DNA of 64,000 bases from Shimia sp. (GTDB lineage Bacteria; Pseudomonadota; Alphaproteobacteria; Rhodobacterales; Rhodobacteraceae), in contig NZ_JAKVCW010000021.1 of NCBI RefSeq assembly GCF_022448905.1, forward strand, positions 1 to 64,000. The letters are read 5' to 3'. The position numbers were made by a program, and so were the translations under genes. Positions 8,861 through 17,301 of this stretch are shown here, in pieces. The stretch's first letter is position 1; every line of letters begins with the position of its first letter. The notes under the pieces were generated by a model. The model ran no database searches. It was given only the letters and a program-made list of their open reading frames with translations, and was not told the origin of the DNA.

Positions 8861-9119
8861 CGACAACCCCATGAGCAAGGAGCATGCAGCTCCGAGATGC
8901 ACAGCGACCTCAAAACGAACCGGAGAGCGCTGCAAAGGCCCGGCTGTGAAAGGATGGACGGTGTGCCGGTTCCATGGTGCCCGCGGCGATCACGGCCCTG
9001 GCAAGGCCAATCCAGCGTACAGGCACGGCATGCGGACGCGAGAATGGCAAGAAATGCGCAAGGTGATCAACGATCTGGTGCGGATCGAGAAGGAAATCGA
9101 GGATTTGATCTCCGATTGA
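8850..9119 (+). CDS. Small Cys/His-rich protein with HGxR...GPGKANPAYRHG motif, mobile-element associated
   Basis: The 89-residue product has a compact CTATSKRTGERCKGP...CRFHG cluster (three Cys and one His that could bind zinc), then GPGKANPAYRHGMRTREWQE and a charged helical tail. From memory this small-protein type accompanies transposases and integrases in Rhodobacteraceae. The start at 8850 overlaps the previous reading frame and has a GGGGGA stretch about 9 bases upstream; the ATG at 8871 (MSKEHAAPRC) is an alternative. Coupled translation with the truncated upstream gene is likely. No transposase remains nearby. The role is unknown. Confidence 0.6.
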   Translation: MKCDDNPMSKEHAAPRCTATSKRTGERCKGPAVKGWTVCRFHGARGDHGPGKANPAYRHGMRTREWQEMRKVINDLVRIEKEIEDLISD

Positions 9120-9470
9120 TCGCGCTCTCTCAATGGCGGCTTAACGTTCCAAACCAGTCATTTGACAAAAATACTCAGATGACTGCTTCGAGTCCGCAAT
9201 GGACATCGTTTCGTTCGCGACCAATGTCTAGTTGTAGTTGGCAGGAGAGGAGGACCTAAAACAGTCGTTGATAGCAGATCACCGACACGTCTTCACCTTG
9301 GGCGTCAACCGGCAGCACCTCGTAAGAGATGCGAAAGGGCGTTCAGCCATGAAACGATCCCCGGTTCGTTTGCAAGACGGGCACCACCGCCACAAACCCT
9401 TAAGTCAGCATTCCGGTGAAGATCAAAACTGCGCGTTCGCGTTGATTTTGTCGTAAGTTGCTGATCCAAA
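9120..9470. other. Gene-poor interval, possible decayed sequence
   Basis: These 351 bases between the small Cys/His protein and the TusA-like gene carry no gene I can support. Open frames on both strands (for example the minus frame across 9305-9420 with NADLRVCGGGARLANE) have no ribosome site. It may mark the boundary between the accessory segment and the core chromosome. Confidence 0.4.
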
Positions 9471-9692
9471 TCAGCCTTTTTGCACGATGAACTGCAATTG
9501 ACCATCTGCTTCTGTCATGCTGACAAAGGCGTGTCCGGCCTCGTTACAGAAATGTGGCACGTCCACAATGGCCGCCGGATCATCTGCCAGCAGCAGCACT
9601 TTCGCGCCAGACTTTAGGGGTTCCATACGTTTGCGCAGGCGCAAAACAGGCAGGGGGCACAACAGGCCAATTGCATCAACTTCCAAATCCAT
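9471..9692 (-). CDS. TusA-family sulfurtransferase-like protein
   Basis: The 73-residue protein has the SirA/TusA fold signature: a short strand, then GLLCPLPVLRLRKRM with the persulfide-carrying Cys in CPxP, then an LLADDPAAIVDVPHFC segment and a closing strand. TusA proteins relay sulfur to tRNA thiolation or other acceptors in the cytoplasm. It is a single gene, divergent from ccdA, with about 90 bases between the two starts. A second cysteine (HFCNEAGH) is common in this subfamily. The exact acceptor is unknown, so I do not call it tusA itself. Confidence 0.85.
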   Translation of the reverse strand: MDLEVDAIGLLCPLPVLRLRKRMEPLKSGAKVLLLADDPAAIVDVPHFCNEAGHAFVSMTEADGQLQFIVQKG

Positions 9693-9785
9693 AAGACGGA
9701 CATAGGCAGGATGTTACGGTCTGTCCACAGGGATGTGACCACCTGTGCACGTGACCTTCTTTGGAGGGTGGTCTAAGGGTGGGAC

Positions 9786-10538
9786 ATGTTTGGAATCGAT
9801 ATCATCGACGCGGGGCTTTTGCCTGCGATGTTTGTGGCGCTGGCGGCGGGAATGATCTCGTTTCTCAGTCCTTGTGTTCTGCCCATTGTGCCGCCCTATT
9901 TGGCCTATATGAGCGGCGTCAGCATGTCAGAGCTCACCACAGAACAAGAGGCGCGGCGCAAGGCGATTGTAGCGGCCTTATTCTTTGTGATGGGCTTGTC
10001 GACGGTATTTCTGTTCCTCGGCTTTACAGCCTCGGCGTTTGGGGCGTTTTTCCTACAAAATCAGGAGCTTTTCAGCAAGAGCGCAGGCGGCGTTGTGATC
10101 GTCTTTGGTCTGCATTTTCTGAACGTGTTTCGTATCCCATTCCTGGATCGCGAAGCACGCATTGAGACGGGGGAGTCCGGCGGATCTGCCTTTGGGGCCT
10201 ATGTTCTGGGTCTCGCGTTTGCCTTTGGCTGGACACCTTGCATCGGGCCACAGCTCGGCGCGATTCTGTCATTGGCGGCTGGGGAAGCGTCGATCACACG
10301 CGGGACAGTCTTGCTTGGCGTCTACGCCGCAGGTCTTGGCATTCCGTTTCTGCTGGCTGCGATCTTCCTCAATCGGGCAATGGGGGTGATGAACAAACTC
10401 AAGCGCCACATGGGCACAATCGAGAAGGTCATGGGTGGCTTGCTGCTGTTCGTGGGTGTCATGTTGGTTACCGGGGCGTTCTCGACGTTCTCTTATTGGC
10501 TTCTGGAGACCTTTCCGGCGCTCGCAACCCTCGGATAA
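9786..10538 (+). CDS. ccdA: Cytochrome c biogenesis protein CcdA
   Basis: This 250-residue, six-helix inner-membrane protein carries electrons from cytoplasmic thioredoxin to periplasmic thiol-disulfide proteins that keep apocytochrome c haem sites reduced. The two redox cysteines are in SPCVLPIVPPYLAYMSG (helix 1) and GWTPCIGPQLGAIL (helix 4), each followed by the conserved prolines of the family. The length suits the short CcdA form without DsbD periplasmic domains. It is followed 54 bases later by the membrane hydrolase/P450 pair on the same strand, which may or may not share its transcript. Confidence 0.9.
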   Translation: MFGIDIIDAGLLPAMFVALAAGMISFLSPCVLPIVPPYLAYMSGVSMSELTTEQEARRKAIVAALFFVMGLSTVFLFLGFTASAFGAFFLQNQELFSKSAGGVVIVFGLHFLNVFRIPFLDREARIETGESGGSAFGAYVLGLAFAFGWTPCIGPQLGAILSLAAGEASITRGTVLLGVYAAGLGIPFLLAAIFLNRAMGVMNKLKRHMGTIEKVMGGLLLFVGVMLVTGAFSTFSYWLLETFPALATLG

Positions 10539-10592
10539 GGCTTAATTTTGCCAAAGTGAGCGGTTACACTCCTCTCAAAGGAGAGGCAGGCC

Positions 10593-11810
10593 ATGGAAGA
10601 GCCCCAACATAGGCAGGTGCGCACGCGTCGGGTGTTTTACATTCCGGGCTATGATCCGATTCACCCGCGCCGTTACCGCGAGCTGTACCGCAAGGAAGGC
10701 GCGGCGCAGGCCGGAATTTCTGACTATGAGATTGCATTGTCTCCCAAGAAGGCGGACGGCGGGCCGTATGGCTGGCATGTGACAGGCCATATAGAGGGGC
10801 AGGAGACGCAGAGCGATGTAGAGGTGCTGGTGTGGTCCGACATTGTGCGCGACAGCATGGAGCAGGGCATTGTGTCGACCTACGGGCAGCTTCTGCGGAC
10901 AGCCTGGACATATATTGGATCTGGCGCGTTGTGGCGACTGATGCAGCTGCGCAAGGGGCCGGTGATCGCGGCGCTCTATCCGGTGGTGTTTTTGTTGGTG
11001 CAGCTGCTGTTGGCGTTGCTTGTTGCTTGGGGCATTGGCAAAGGACTGGCGATGGTTTTGCCAGAGTGGACGGCGGTGTTTGGGCTGATCGTGGTTTTGC
11101 CAATTCTGCAATGGTTTCAAAAACATGATGGCAAATTCTTTGCCTATTATCTGATGCATGACTACGCCTATTCGGCCTCCACCAAGGGCGCAAATCCTCC
11201 TGAGTTGGAAGCGCGGATGGGGGAGTTTGCGGACCGCATTGCCGAAGCCTTAAAGTCGGACTGTGACGAAGTTTTGGTGGTGGGTCATTCCAGTGGCGCG
11301 CATCTGGCGGTGTCCGTTTTGGCTGATTTGATCCGGAATGGGCGTGTGCCAGAGGATGGGCTTGCGCTTGGATTTCTGTCGTTGGGACAAGTGGTTCCCA
11401 TGGTGTCTTTCCTGCCCAAGGCGGAGCGGTTGCGGGCGGACTTGGAGTATTTGTGCCAGCGTACTGAATTGGCGTGGGTTGATGTGACAGCGCCTGGAGA
11501 TGGCTGTGCTTTTGCGCTGTGTGATCCGGTGGCTGTATCTGGTGTCGCGCCCGAAGAGGGCAAGCGGTGGCCATTGGTGTTCTCCGCGGCCTTCACACAA
11601 ACCCTGTCGGAAGAGCGGTGGGCGGAACTGCGGTGGCGGTTTTTTCGGCTGCATTTTCAGTACCTTTGCGCCTTTGATCGGCCAAGAGACTACGACTACT
11701 TCCGTATCACGGCGGGGCCAAAAACATTGGAAGAGCGCTACGAAGGGCGCAGGGCGTCGGGCTCTCGCATAGAAAAACCGGTGAATAAATTCACCTCGGT
11801 GGCATCATGA
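10593..11810 (+). CDS. Membrane-anchored alpha/beta hydrolase-like protein, paired with P450
   Basis: The 405-residue protein shows a nucleophile elbow VVGHSSGAHLAVS (GxSxG, about 230-242) and a first-strand segment RRVFYIPGYDP near the N-terminus. Two adjacent hydrophobic helices lie between (about 127-150 and 155-172), so the fold appears interrupted by a membrane hairpin. It is therefore likely an inner-membrane serine hydrolase or esterase of unknown substrate. A GAGAGG site precedes the ATG. Its stop overlaps the ATG of the P450 gene by 4 bases, implying coupled translation and a joint role, perhaps in lipid or terpenoid oxidation. That last step is inference. Confidence 0.65.
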   Translation: MEEPQHRQVRTRRVFYIPGYDPIHPRRYRELYRKEGAAQAGISDYEIALSPKKADGGPYGWHVTGHIEGQETQSDVEVLVWSDIVRDSMEQGIVSTYGQLLRTAWTYIGSGALWRLMQLRKGPVIAALYPVVFLLVQLLLALLVAWGIGKGLAMVLPEWTAVFGLIVVLPILQWFQKHDGKFFAYYLMHDYAYSASTKGANPPELEARMGEFADRIAEALKSDCDEVLVVGHSSGAHLAVSVLADLIRNGRVPEDGLALGFLSLGQVVPMVSFLPKAERLRADLEYLCQRTELAWVDVTAPGDGCAFALCDPVAVSGVAPEEGKRWPLVFSAAFTQTLSEERWAELRWRFFRLHFQYLCAFDRPRDYDYFRITAGPKTLEERYEGRRASGSRIEKPVNKFTSVAS

Positions 11811-13153
11811 TTCCTCCAAAACCAACGCCGCGGCCTGAAAAAGTCACGTTGCGGCAGTATGTGAAGCTCTTCCGCAAAGACCTTTTGTCGGCGCAGCCTG
11901 CCAAGTTGTATCGCGCCTGGATGGCGGAGTTTCGCACGCCGTTTTTCCGCTCCTACATGATCAACCAGCCTTCGTTAATAAAAACTGTTCTCAAGGAACG
12001 GCCGGATGATTTCCCAAAGTCTCAACGTGTTAGCGAAGGGCTGAAACCGCTTTTGGGGGAGTCGGTGTTCCTAACCAATGGCGAGGTGTGGAAGCGGCAG
12101 CGGCGGATTATTGATCCTGCTTTTGAGGGCGGACGGCTGCGCGACACGCTTCCTGCGATGTGGGCGGCAAGCGAAGCCGCGGTGGCGCGTCTGGACGCCC
12201 ATGTTGGGCAAGTTGTTGAGATTGAAGAGGAAACCAGCCACGCAGCGGCGGATGTAATTTTTCGAACTTTGTTCTCCATCCCGATTGAACATGAGGTGGC
12301 CGGTAGGGTTTTTGAAGAATTTCGCACCTATCAGCGTAGCGCGCCGATTGTGAACTTGGGGGCGTTTCTGCCTTTACCGCGTTGGTTTCCAAGGTTTTTC
12401 CGAAAGGACACCAAGCGTACAGCCGCCAGTATTCGAGGTTTGATTACCCTGCTCACCGAGGAGCGGATGCAGGCCATTCAGGCAGGCGAGGCGCCGGATG
12501 ATCTGGCGACAAAGATCATGACCACGGTTGATCCAGAAACCGGAAAAGCCTTTGATACCAAGGAGATGGTTGACCAGGTGGCGATCTTTTTCCTGGCGGG
12601 ACATGAAACCAGTGCCTCGGCTTTGGCCTGGACGTTGTACCTCTGTGCGTTGTTCCCGGAATGGCAGGAGAGAATCGCGGAAGAAGCCGCGGATTTGACC
12701 GAGGATTTCAGCGCGGTCAGCAAGTTGAAAATCAGCCGAGATGTGTTCCGGGAGGCGCTGCGGTTGTATCCGCCGGTGCCAATGATGGTGCGTGAGGCGA
12801 CTTGCCCCGAGCATTTTCGGGATCGTGATATTGCCAAGGGATCTCAGGTGGTTATCTCTCCCTGGCATCTGCATCGGCAGGAGCGGTTGTGGGACAATCC
12901 GGACGGTTTTGACCCGATGCGTTGGCAAACGGCCAATGGCAAACAGTGTATGCGGGAGGCCTATGTGCCTTTCTCAGCAGGCAGTCGGGTTTGCACGGGC
13001 GCGGGCTTTGCCATGGTGGAAGGAGTGTTGATGTTGTCGATGATTTTAAAGCACTTCCGGATCACGCCGGTGGGTGATGCGCCGGTGCCGATTGCCCATT
13101 TGACGGTTCGGTCGCGGGACGGGATTAACCTTCGACTCGAGCGGCGAAATTGA
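11807..13153 (+). CDS. Cytochrome P450
   Basis: The 448-residue haem-thiolate monooxygenase has the I-helix oxygen-binding motif AGHETSAS, the K-helix ExxR in FREALRLYP, and the haem loop FSAGSRVCTGAGF with the thiolate Cys396. There is no signal peptide or obvious N-terminal anchor, so it is probably soluble and depends on a separate ferredoxin and reductase not found here. Its length and I-helix pattern resemble CYP4/CYP102-like fatty-acid or terpene hydroxylases more than CYP51, but the substrate cannot be assigned. It is translationally coupled to the preceding membrane hydrolase and ends at a bidirectional hairpin. Confidence 0.9.
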   Translation: MIPPKPTPRPEKVTLRQYVKLFRKDLLSAQPAKLYRAWMAEFRTPFFRSYMINQPSLIKTVLKERPDDFPKSQRVSEGLKPLLGESVFLTNGEVWKRQRRIIDPAFEGGRLRDTLPAMWAASEAAVARLDAHVGQVVEIEEETSHAAADVIFRTLFSIPIEHEVAGRVFEEFRTYQRSAPIVNLGAFLPLPRWFPRFFRKDTKRTAASIRGLITLLTEERMQAIQAGEAPDDLATKIMTTVDPETGKAFDTKEMVDQVAIFFLAGHETSASALAWTLYLCALFPEWQERIAEEAADLTEDFSAVSKLKISRDVFREALRLYPPVPMMVREATCPEHFRDRDIAKGSQVVISPWHLHRQERLWDNPDGFDPMRWQTANGKQCMREAYVPFSAGSRVCTGAGFAMVEGVLMLSMILKHFRITPVGDAPVPIAHLTVRSRDGINLRLERRN

Positions 13154-13223
13154 CGTCTGTATTACGTCTGTATCGCGACTGTTTTGCGGAGGTGCGGTTT
13201 TCCGGTAAGTGACCCGTTAACGA

Positions 13224-13247
13224 ACAGGGCGCCCGAAGGCGCCCTGT
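13224..13247. terminator. Bidirectional hairpin between convergent P450 and peptide-binding protein genes
   Basis: ACAGGGCGCC and GGCGCCCTGT form a perfect 10-base stem with a CGAA loop, placed between two convergent stop codons. T-tracts are weak on both sides, as often in high-G+C alphaproteobacteria. Confidence 0.75.
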
Positions 13248-13254
13248 GTTGCGT

Positions 13255-15072
13255 TTACTCTTCGTGCCACCAGACACCTGGCAGCCAGTCCACCCCGTCG
13301 CCATAGATCGGCAGAGTGTCTTTGGGGTAGTGCAGGTCTTTCTGGTGCGCGATGCGACCCACGGCATATTTCCAGATTGGGATCACATAGCGGCCAGAGG
13401 TCAGGACGCGGTCGAGCGCCTTGGTGGCGGCGACAAAATCATCCTGCGATGTCGCGGTCAGCATCTCGTTGATCATCGCGTCGATGGCCGGGGATTTTAC
13501 ACCCATCAAATTGCGCGAGCCGTTTTGATCGGCGGCCGCAGAGCCCCAGTACAGGTTCTGTTCGTTGCCAGGGGACAGAGACAGGGCGCGGCGGTAGTTG
13601 GTGATGTCAAAATCAAAGGCCGCGGTGCGTTCAGTGAATTGCGGGCCGTCCACCTGGGTGACGGTCAGCTCCACGCCAAGCCCTTCGAGCGCCTTGGAAT
13701 AGATGTCGATGATGGCTTTGTTCTCTGTGTCGCCCTGCTTGAGCAGGATTTCCAGCGCGAGCACTTCGCCATCTGCGTTTTGCAATTTGCCGTCCACCAC
13801 GGAGTAGCCAGCTTCTTCCATCAGGTTGAGCGCCTTGCGCAGGTTGGCGCGGTTGCGGGCGGAGCCGTCGGAGGTGGGCAGGGTGTAGCCTGCGAGCGCC
13901 TCAGGCGGCAGGTCATCCGCGAAGGGTTGCAGGAGTTCGGCGACGCGGCCTTGGGCCGGGCCGTCGTCCATGCCCAGCAGGGAGCCGGAGAAGAAGGAGG
14001 TGATGCGCGGCTGGCGCGAACCGGTCATCGTGTCGTTGATGAACTCAAAATTGAAGACATGCATCAGCGCGTCACGCACACGGATGTCATCCAGCGGGGC
14101 TTTGCGGGTGTTCATCACAAAACCGGTGATGCCAGAGGGTTTTTGGTGCGGGATTTCGGATTTCACCACGTCGCCGGATTGCGCCAGTGGGAAGTTGTAG
14201 TTTGAGGCCCATTTTTCCGCGTTGAATTCGCGCACGTAGGAGATTTCGCCGGCCTTGAAGGCTTCAAACATCACGGAGCTGTCGCCGAAGAAGTCGATTT
14301 TGATCTCGTCAAAGTTGTGAGTTCCGTTGCGGAACGGCAGGTCTTTGCCCCAGTAGTCTTCGTTGCGTGTCAGGGTTACATAGCGACCTGCCTCAAAATC
14401 AGAGATGGCGTAGGGCGCAGAACCGATGGGGAAGTTTTCGAGCGTCGCGTCCTCGAAGGATTTGCCCTCGAACTGCGCTTTGCTCAGGATCGGGCGCAGA
14501 CCGGCGATCAGGGCCAGTTCCCGGTCTTCGGTGTTAAAGGTGAGGCGCACGGAACGGTCGCCGGTGGCCTCGATCTTGTCCACTTTGCCCCAGAAGCCGC
14601 GATACCGCGGGTGGCCGATTGTACCGAGGGTTTCGTAAGACCAGATCACGTCTTCGACGGTCACCGGGCTGCCGTCAGAGAATCGGGCTTCTTCGCGCAG
14701 GGTGAATTCGACCCAAGAGCGGTCCTCGGGGGTTTCAATCGATTCGGCCAAAAGACCGTATAGGGCGAATGGCTCATCCCAGTTGCGCCCCATAAGGGAT
14801 TCCACCGCAAAGAAGCGGAGCTGCCAAGGCACTTCACCTTTGCGCACAAACGGGTTCAGGGAATCAAAGCTGCCGCCATTGCCCGTGACCACACGGCCAC
14901 CTTTGGGGGCGTCGGGGTTGGCATAGGGCAGGGACACAAAATCCTGTGGCAAAGCGGGGGCGCCATACATAGCAATGCCATGTTGGGGTTCCGCGAGGGT
15001 TTGTGTGCCGACCAGTGTGAGCGCTAGCGCGGCGGCGGCACTGGTGACTTTGGGGAAACGTATTGGTGTCAT
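13255..15072 (-). CDS. Periplasmic oligopeptide-binding protein of an ABC transporter (SBP_bac_5 family)
   Basis: The 605-residue protein has a signal peptide (MTPIRFPKV...TLVGTQTLA, about 1-28) and then the cluster C substrate-binding fold: HGIAMYGAPALPQDFVSLPYANPDAP near the start, and WVEFTLREEARFSDGSPVTVEDV, typical of Dpp/Opp/YejA proteins. Length and the early HGIAMYG segment favour the YejA-like branch that binds peptides. The usual permease and ATPase genes are not adjacent, so it is an orphan binding protein or serves a distant transporter. The ATG at 15072 gives a normal signal peptide; the frame extends upstream to 15141. Confidence 0.85.
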   Translation of the reverse strand: MTPIRFPKVTSAAAALALTLVGTQTLAEPQHGIAMYGAPALPQDFVSLPYANPDAPKGGRVVTGNGGSFDSLNPFVRKGEVPWQLRFFAVESLMGRNWDEPFALYGLLAESIETPEDRSWVEFTLREEARFSDGSPVTVEDVIWSYETLGTIGHPRYRGFWGKVDKIEATGDRSVRLTFNTEDRELALIAGLRPILSKAQFEGKSFEDATLENFPIGSAPYAISDFEAGRYVTLTRNEDYWGKDLPFRNGTHNFDEIKIDFFGDSSVMFEAFKAGEISYVREFNAEKWASNYNFPLAQSGDVVKSEIPHQKPSGITGFVMNTRKAPLDDIRVRDALMHVFNFEFINDTMTGSRQPRITSFFSGSLLGMDDGPAQGRVAELLQPFADDLPPEALAGYTLPTSDGSARNRANLRKALNLMEEAGYSVVDGKLQNADGEVLALEILLKQGDTENKAIIDIYSKALEGLGVELTVTQVDGPQFTERTAAFDFDITNYRRALSLSPGNEQNLYWGSAAADQNGSRNLMGVKSPAIDAMINEMLTATSQDDFVAATKALDRVLTSGRYVIPIWKYAVGRIAHQKDLHYPKDTLPIYGDGVDWLPGVWWHEE

Positions 15073-15139
15073 TGCCTGAACAATCCTGTTGGTTGATTTT
15101 TTACTTACCCAAAAAGTAACGGCGGATTGGTGGCTTATC

Positions 15140-15261
15140 AAACTTTTAGCTTGGAGACCGGCGCGGTAACGCCTATAAAGGAGTCACTGCTCGATAGGTT
15201 TCTTGCCTGTATGAAACCTGCCTCAATAACTTTACGCCCGCTTCGCGCGGGCGTTTTTTTT
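15140..15261 (+). ncRNA. Candidate small RNA or bdhA leader ending in an orphan terminator
   Basis: A strong intrinsic terminator at 15234-15261 on the plus strand has no plus-strand gene before it: the nearest gene on the left points the other way and starts at 15072. Upstream of it lie two further potential hairpins: GGCG/CGCC (about 15160-15173) and AGGTTTC/GAAACCT (about 15196-15219). The segment therefore looks like a short structured transcript of roughly 120 nt. The 5' end is guessed; no convincing -35/-10 pair is seen. Because bdhA starts 106 bases further on, it could instead be an attenuating leader. Confidence 0.4.
15234..15261 (+). terminator. Rho-independent terminator without an upstream gene
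   Basis: ACGCCCGC and GCGGGCGT pair around a 5-base loop and are followed by eight T residues. It is one of the strongest terminators in the window by eye, and it closes the small-RNA candidate. Confidence 0.85.
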
Positions 15262-15366
15262 GGCCAAGTGGCAGACTTACGTAAGATTACGGGTGGTGCG
15301 GATTCCCCTTATTTTGCGGGTGCAGCATGATATGCTGCGCTCAACCGAGATGAGAAGGGAAGTCAG

Positions 15367-16140
15367 ATGACTATGCAGGGCAAAACGGCGATTGTGACGG
15401 GCAGCAATTCGGGAATCGGTCTGGGCGTGTCGCGGGAATTGGCGCGGGCCGGGGCGGATGTGGTGCTGAACTCGTTTACGGATCGCGAGGAAGATCATGC
15501 GTTGGCAGCGGAAATCGCGGCAGAGTTTGGCGTCACCGCGCGCTACATCGCGGCGGATATGTCCAAAGGCGATCAATGTCGGAAGCTGATCGAGGATGCG
15601 GGCGGCTGCGATGTGCTGGTGAATAACGCCGGTATTCAGCATGTGGCGCCGATTGACGAGTTTCCGGTCGACAAGTGGGATGCGATTATCGCAATCAACA
15701 TGAACTCGGCGTTTCACACCACGGCGGCGGCGCTGCCGCATATGCGCAAACGCGGCTGGGGCCGGGTGATCAACATCGCCAGTGCGCATGGTTTGACTGC
15801 GAGCCCCTATAAGGCGGCCTATGTTGCAGCGAAACATGGCGTGGTGGGCATGACCAAGACGGTGGCGTTGGAAACTGCGGAAGAGCCGATCACCTGTAAT
15901 GCGATTTGCCCGGGCTATGTGCTGACGCCGCTGGTGGAGGCGCAGATCCCGGACACCATGGAGAAATACAACATGGGTCGGGAAGAGGTGATCAAGAAGG
16001 TTATGCTGGAGCGTCAACCTAGCCGCGAATTTGCCACAGTGGAGCAGTTGGGCGGAACGGTGTGCTTCCTGGCGTCTGATGCGGCGGCGCAGATCACCGG
16101 CACCACGATCAGCGTGGATGGCGGCTGGACCGCGTTGTAA
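15367..16140 (+). CDS. bdhA: D-3-hydroxybutyrate dehydrogenase
   Basis: This 257-residue short-chain dehydrogenase interconverts D-3-hydroxybutyrate and acetoacetate with NAD, the step that feeds degraded polyhydroxybutyrate into central metabolism. The coenzyme motif is TGSNSGIGLG and the structural NNAG follows. The catalytic Ser is in NIASAHGL and the YxxxK is YVAAKHG. The segment CPGYVLTPLVEAQIPD and the end VDGGWTAL are characteristic of bacterial 3-hydroxybutyrate dehydrogenases. It forms a two-gene operon with the patatin-like gene 15 bases downstream. The ribosome site is GAAGGGA. Confidence 0.92.
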   Translation: MTMQGKTAIVTGSNSGIGLGVSRELARAGADVVLNSFTDREEDHALAAEIAAEFGVTARYIAADMSKGDQCRKLIEDAGGCDVLVNNAGIQHVAPIDEFPVDKWDAIIAINMNSAFHTTAAALPHMRKRGWGRVINIASAHGLTASPYKAAYVAAKHGVVGMTKTVALETAEEPITCNAICPGYVLTPLVEAQIPDTMEKYNMGREEVIKKVMLERQPSREFATVEQLGGTVCFLASDAAAQITGTTISVDGGWTAL

Positions 16141-16155
16141 AGGGAGGATGGCCTC

Positions 16156-17184
16156 ATGAAGCGCATCAATCTGGCCTTGCAGGGTGGCGGCGCGCATGGG
16201 GCCTTCACCTGGGGCGTGTTGGACGTCCTGTTGCAAGACGAAGACATCGAGATTGCCGGAATCACCGGCACCTCTGCGGGCGCGATGAATGGCGCGGCTT
16301 TGAAGGCCGGGCTGCTCCAGGATGGGCGTGACGGGGCACGGGCCAATCTCGATTGGTTCTGGCAACAAATGGGCGCCGCACAGGTGCCGGGCATGGATGC
16401 CTGGTTTGCGGCGGTACCGCCAGGTTTGGTGAGCCGGGCGATGGAGTACAGCTGGCCATTTATGGCGGCGGATATGATGCAGCGGCTGACGTCACCCTAT
16501 GCCATGGGGCCGTTGTATGAGCATCCGCTGCGCGACATTGTCGACCAGTTTAGTTTTGATCAGGTCTGTGCCGAGGACGGACCGAAACTGTTTGTCTGTG
16601 CCACCAATGTACGTTCGGGCAAGGCGCGGGTGTTTGAAGGACGAGAGATCAGCACCGATGCCTTGCTTGCCTCGGCCTGTTTGCCCACCTTGTTTAAGGC
16701 GGTGAACGTGTATGACGAGACCACCGGCAAAACCGAGGCGTTTTGGGATGGCGGCTATACCGGCAATCCGTCGCTCTGGCCGCTGTATCGGCGCGATTTG
16801 CCGGAGGATGTGGTGATTGTGAACATCAATCCACTGCGGCGGGGTACATTGCCGGTGACGCCACAGCAAATCACTAACCGGATCAATGAGATCAGCTTTA
16901 ACTCATCGTTGTTAAGCGAGCTACGGGCCGTAGCATTTGTGCAAAGGTTGATCGAGCAAGGCGCGCTGAGCCGGGAAGAAAAGCGGGAGGTGAAGGTGCA
17001 TATGATTGCCGATGATGCGCTGATGACCCGCTTGTCGGTGGCGACCAAAAGCTGGCCAGTGACGTCAGTGTTGCATCATTTGAAAGAGGCTGGGCGGGCG
17101 GCGGCTAAGGACTTCCTTAGTGCGCATAAGGCGGACCTAAACGAACGCGGAACCCTGGATTTGGCGGAGATGTACGGCAGTTAA
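16156..17184 (+). CDS. Patatin-like phospholipase / acylhydrolase
   Basis: The 342-residue protein has the patatin catalytic set: an oxyanion loop GGGAHGAFTWGVLD near residue 10, the nucleophile in GTSAGAMNG (GxSxG) and the Asp of the dyad in DGGYTGNP. No signal peptide is present, so it acts in the cytoplasm, presumably as a lipid acylhydrolase. Roseobacters commonly place such a gene after bdhA, which suggests a link to PHB granules or lipid turnover, but that role is inference. A GGAGG site stands 7 bases before the ATG. Confidence 0.88.
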   Translation: MKRINLALQGGGAHGAFTWGVLDVLLQDEDIEIAGITGTSAGAMNGAALKAGLLQDGRDGARANLDWFWQQMGAAQVPGMDAWFAAVPPGLVSRAMEYSWPFMAADMMQRLTSPYAMGPLYEHPLRDIVDQFSFDQVCAEDGPKLFVCATNVRSGKARVFEGREISTDALLASACLPTLFKAVNVYDETTGKTEAFWDGGYTGNPSLWPLYRRDLPEDVVIVNINPLRRGTLPVTPQQITNRINEISFNSSLLSELRAVAFVQRLIEQGALSREEKREVKVHMIADDALMTRLSVATKSWPVTSVLHHLKEAGRAAAKDFLSAHKADLNERGTLDLAEMYGS

Positions 17185-17301
17185 GCGGAGCGTCTCTTGC
17201 GGAACGTGCTTGATGTGGCGCTGCGCGACAGGATTGGGGCGCTGCGTCCGTCCCATCACAGATGAGATTTCCCGTGAGAGTTGAGGCTAAATGAAGTGAT
17301 C

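Larger units (their letters stand above)
15073..15366. other. Intergenic region upstream of bdhA and the peptide-binding protein
   Basis: Besides the small-RNA candidate it contains TTACTT/AAGTAA arms (15101-15106 and 15114-15119) close to the start of the minus-strand binding-protein gene, which could be an operator. It also holds a GCAGCAT/ATGCTGC inverted repeat (15322-15338) about 30 bases before bdhA that may be a regulator site or a hairpin in its leader. Confidence 0.4.

Noticed and set aside
15210..15330. Short open frame through the terminator at 15.2 kb
   Set aside because: The frame reads straight through the stem and T-run of the terminator, and no ribosome site is at a suitable distance; an RNA explanation is better.
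15322..15338. GCAGCAT/ATGCTGC repeat as a PhaR site for bdhA
   Set aside because: The arms are in the wrong order for the CTGC-N-GCAG pattern I recall, so I only note it as a possible hairpin.
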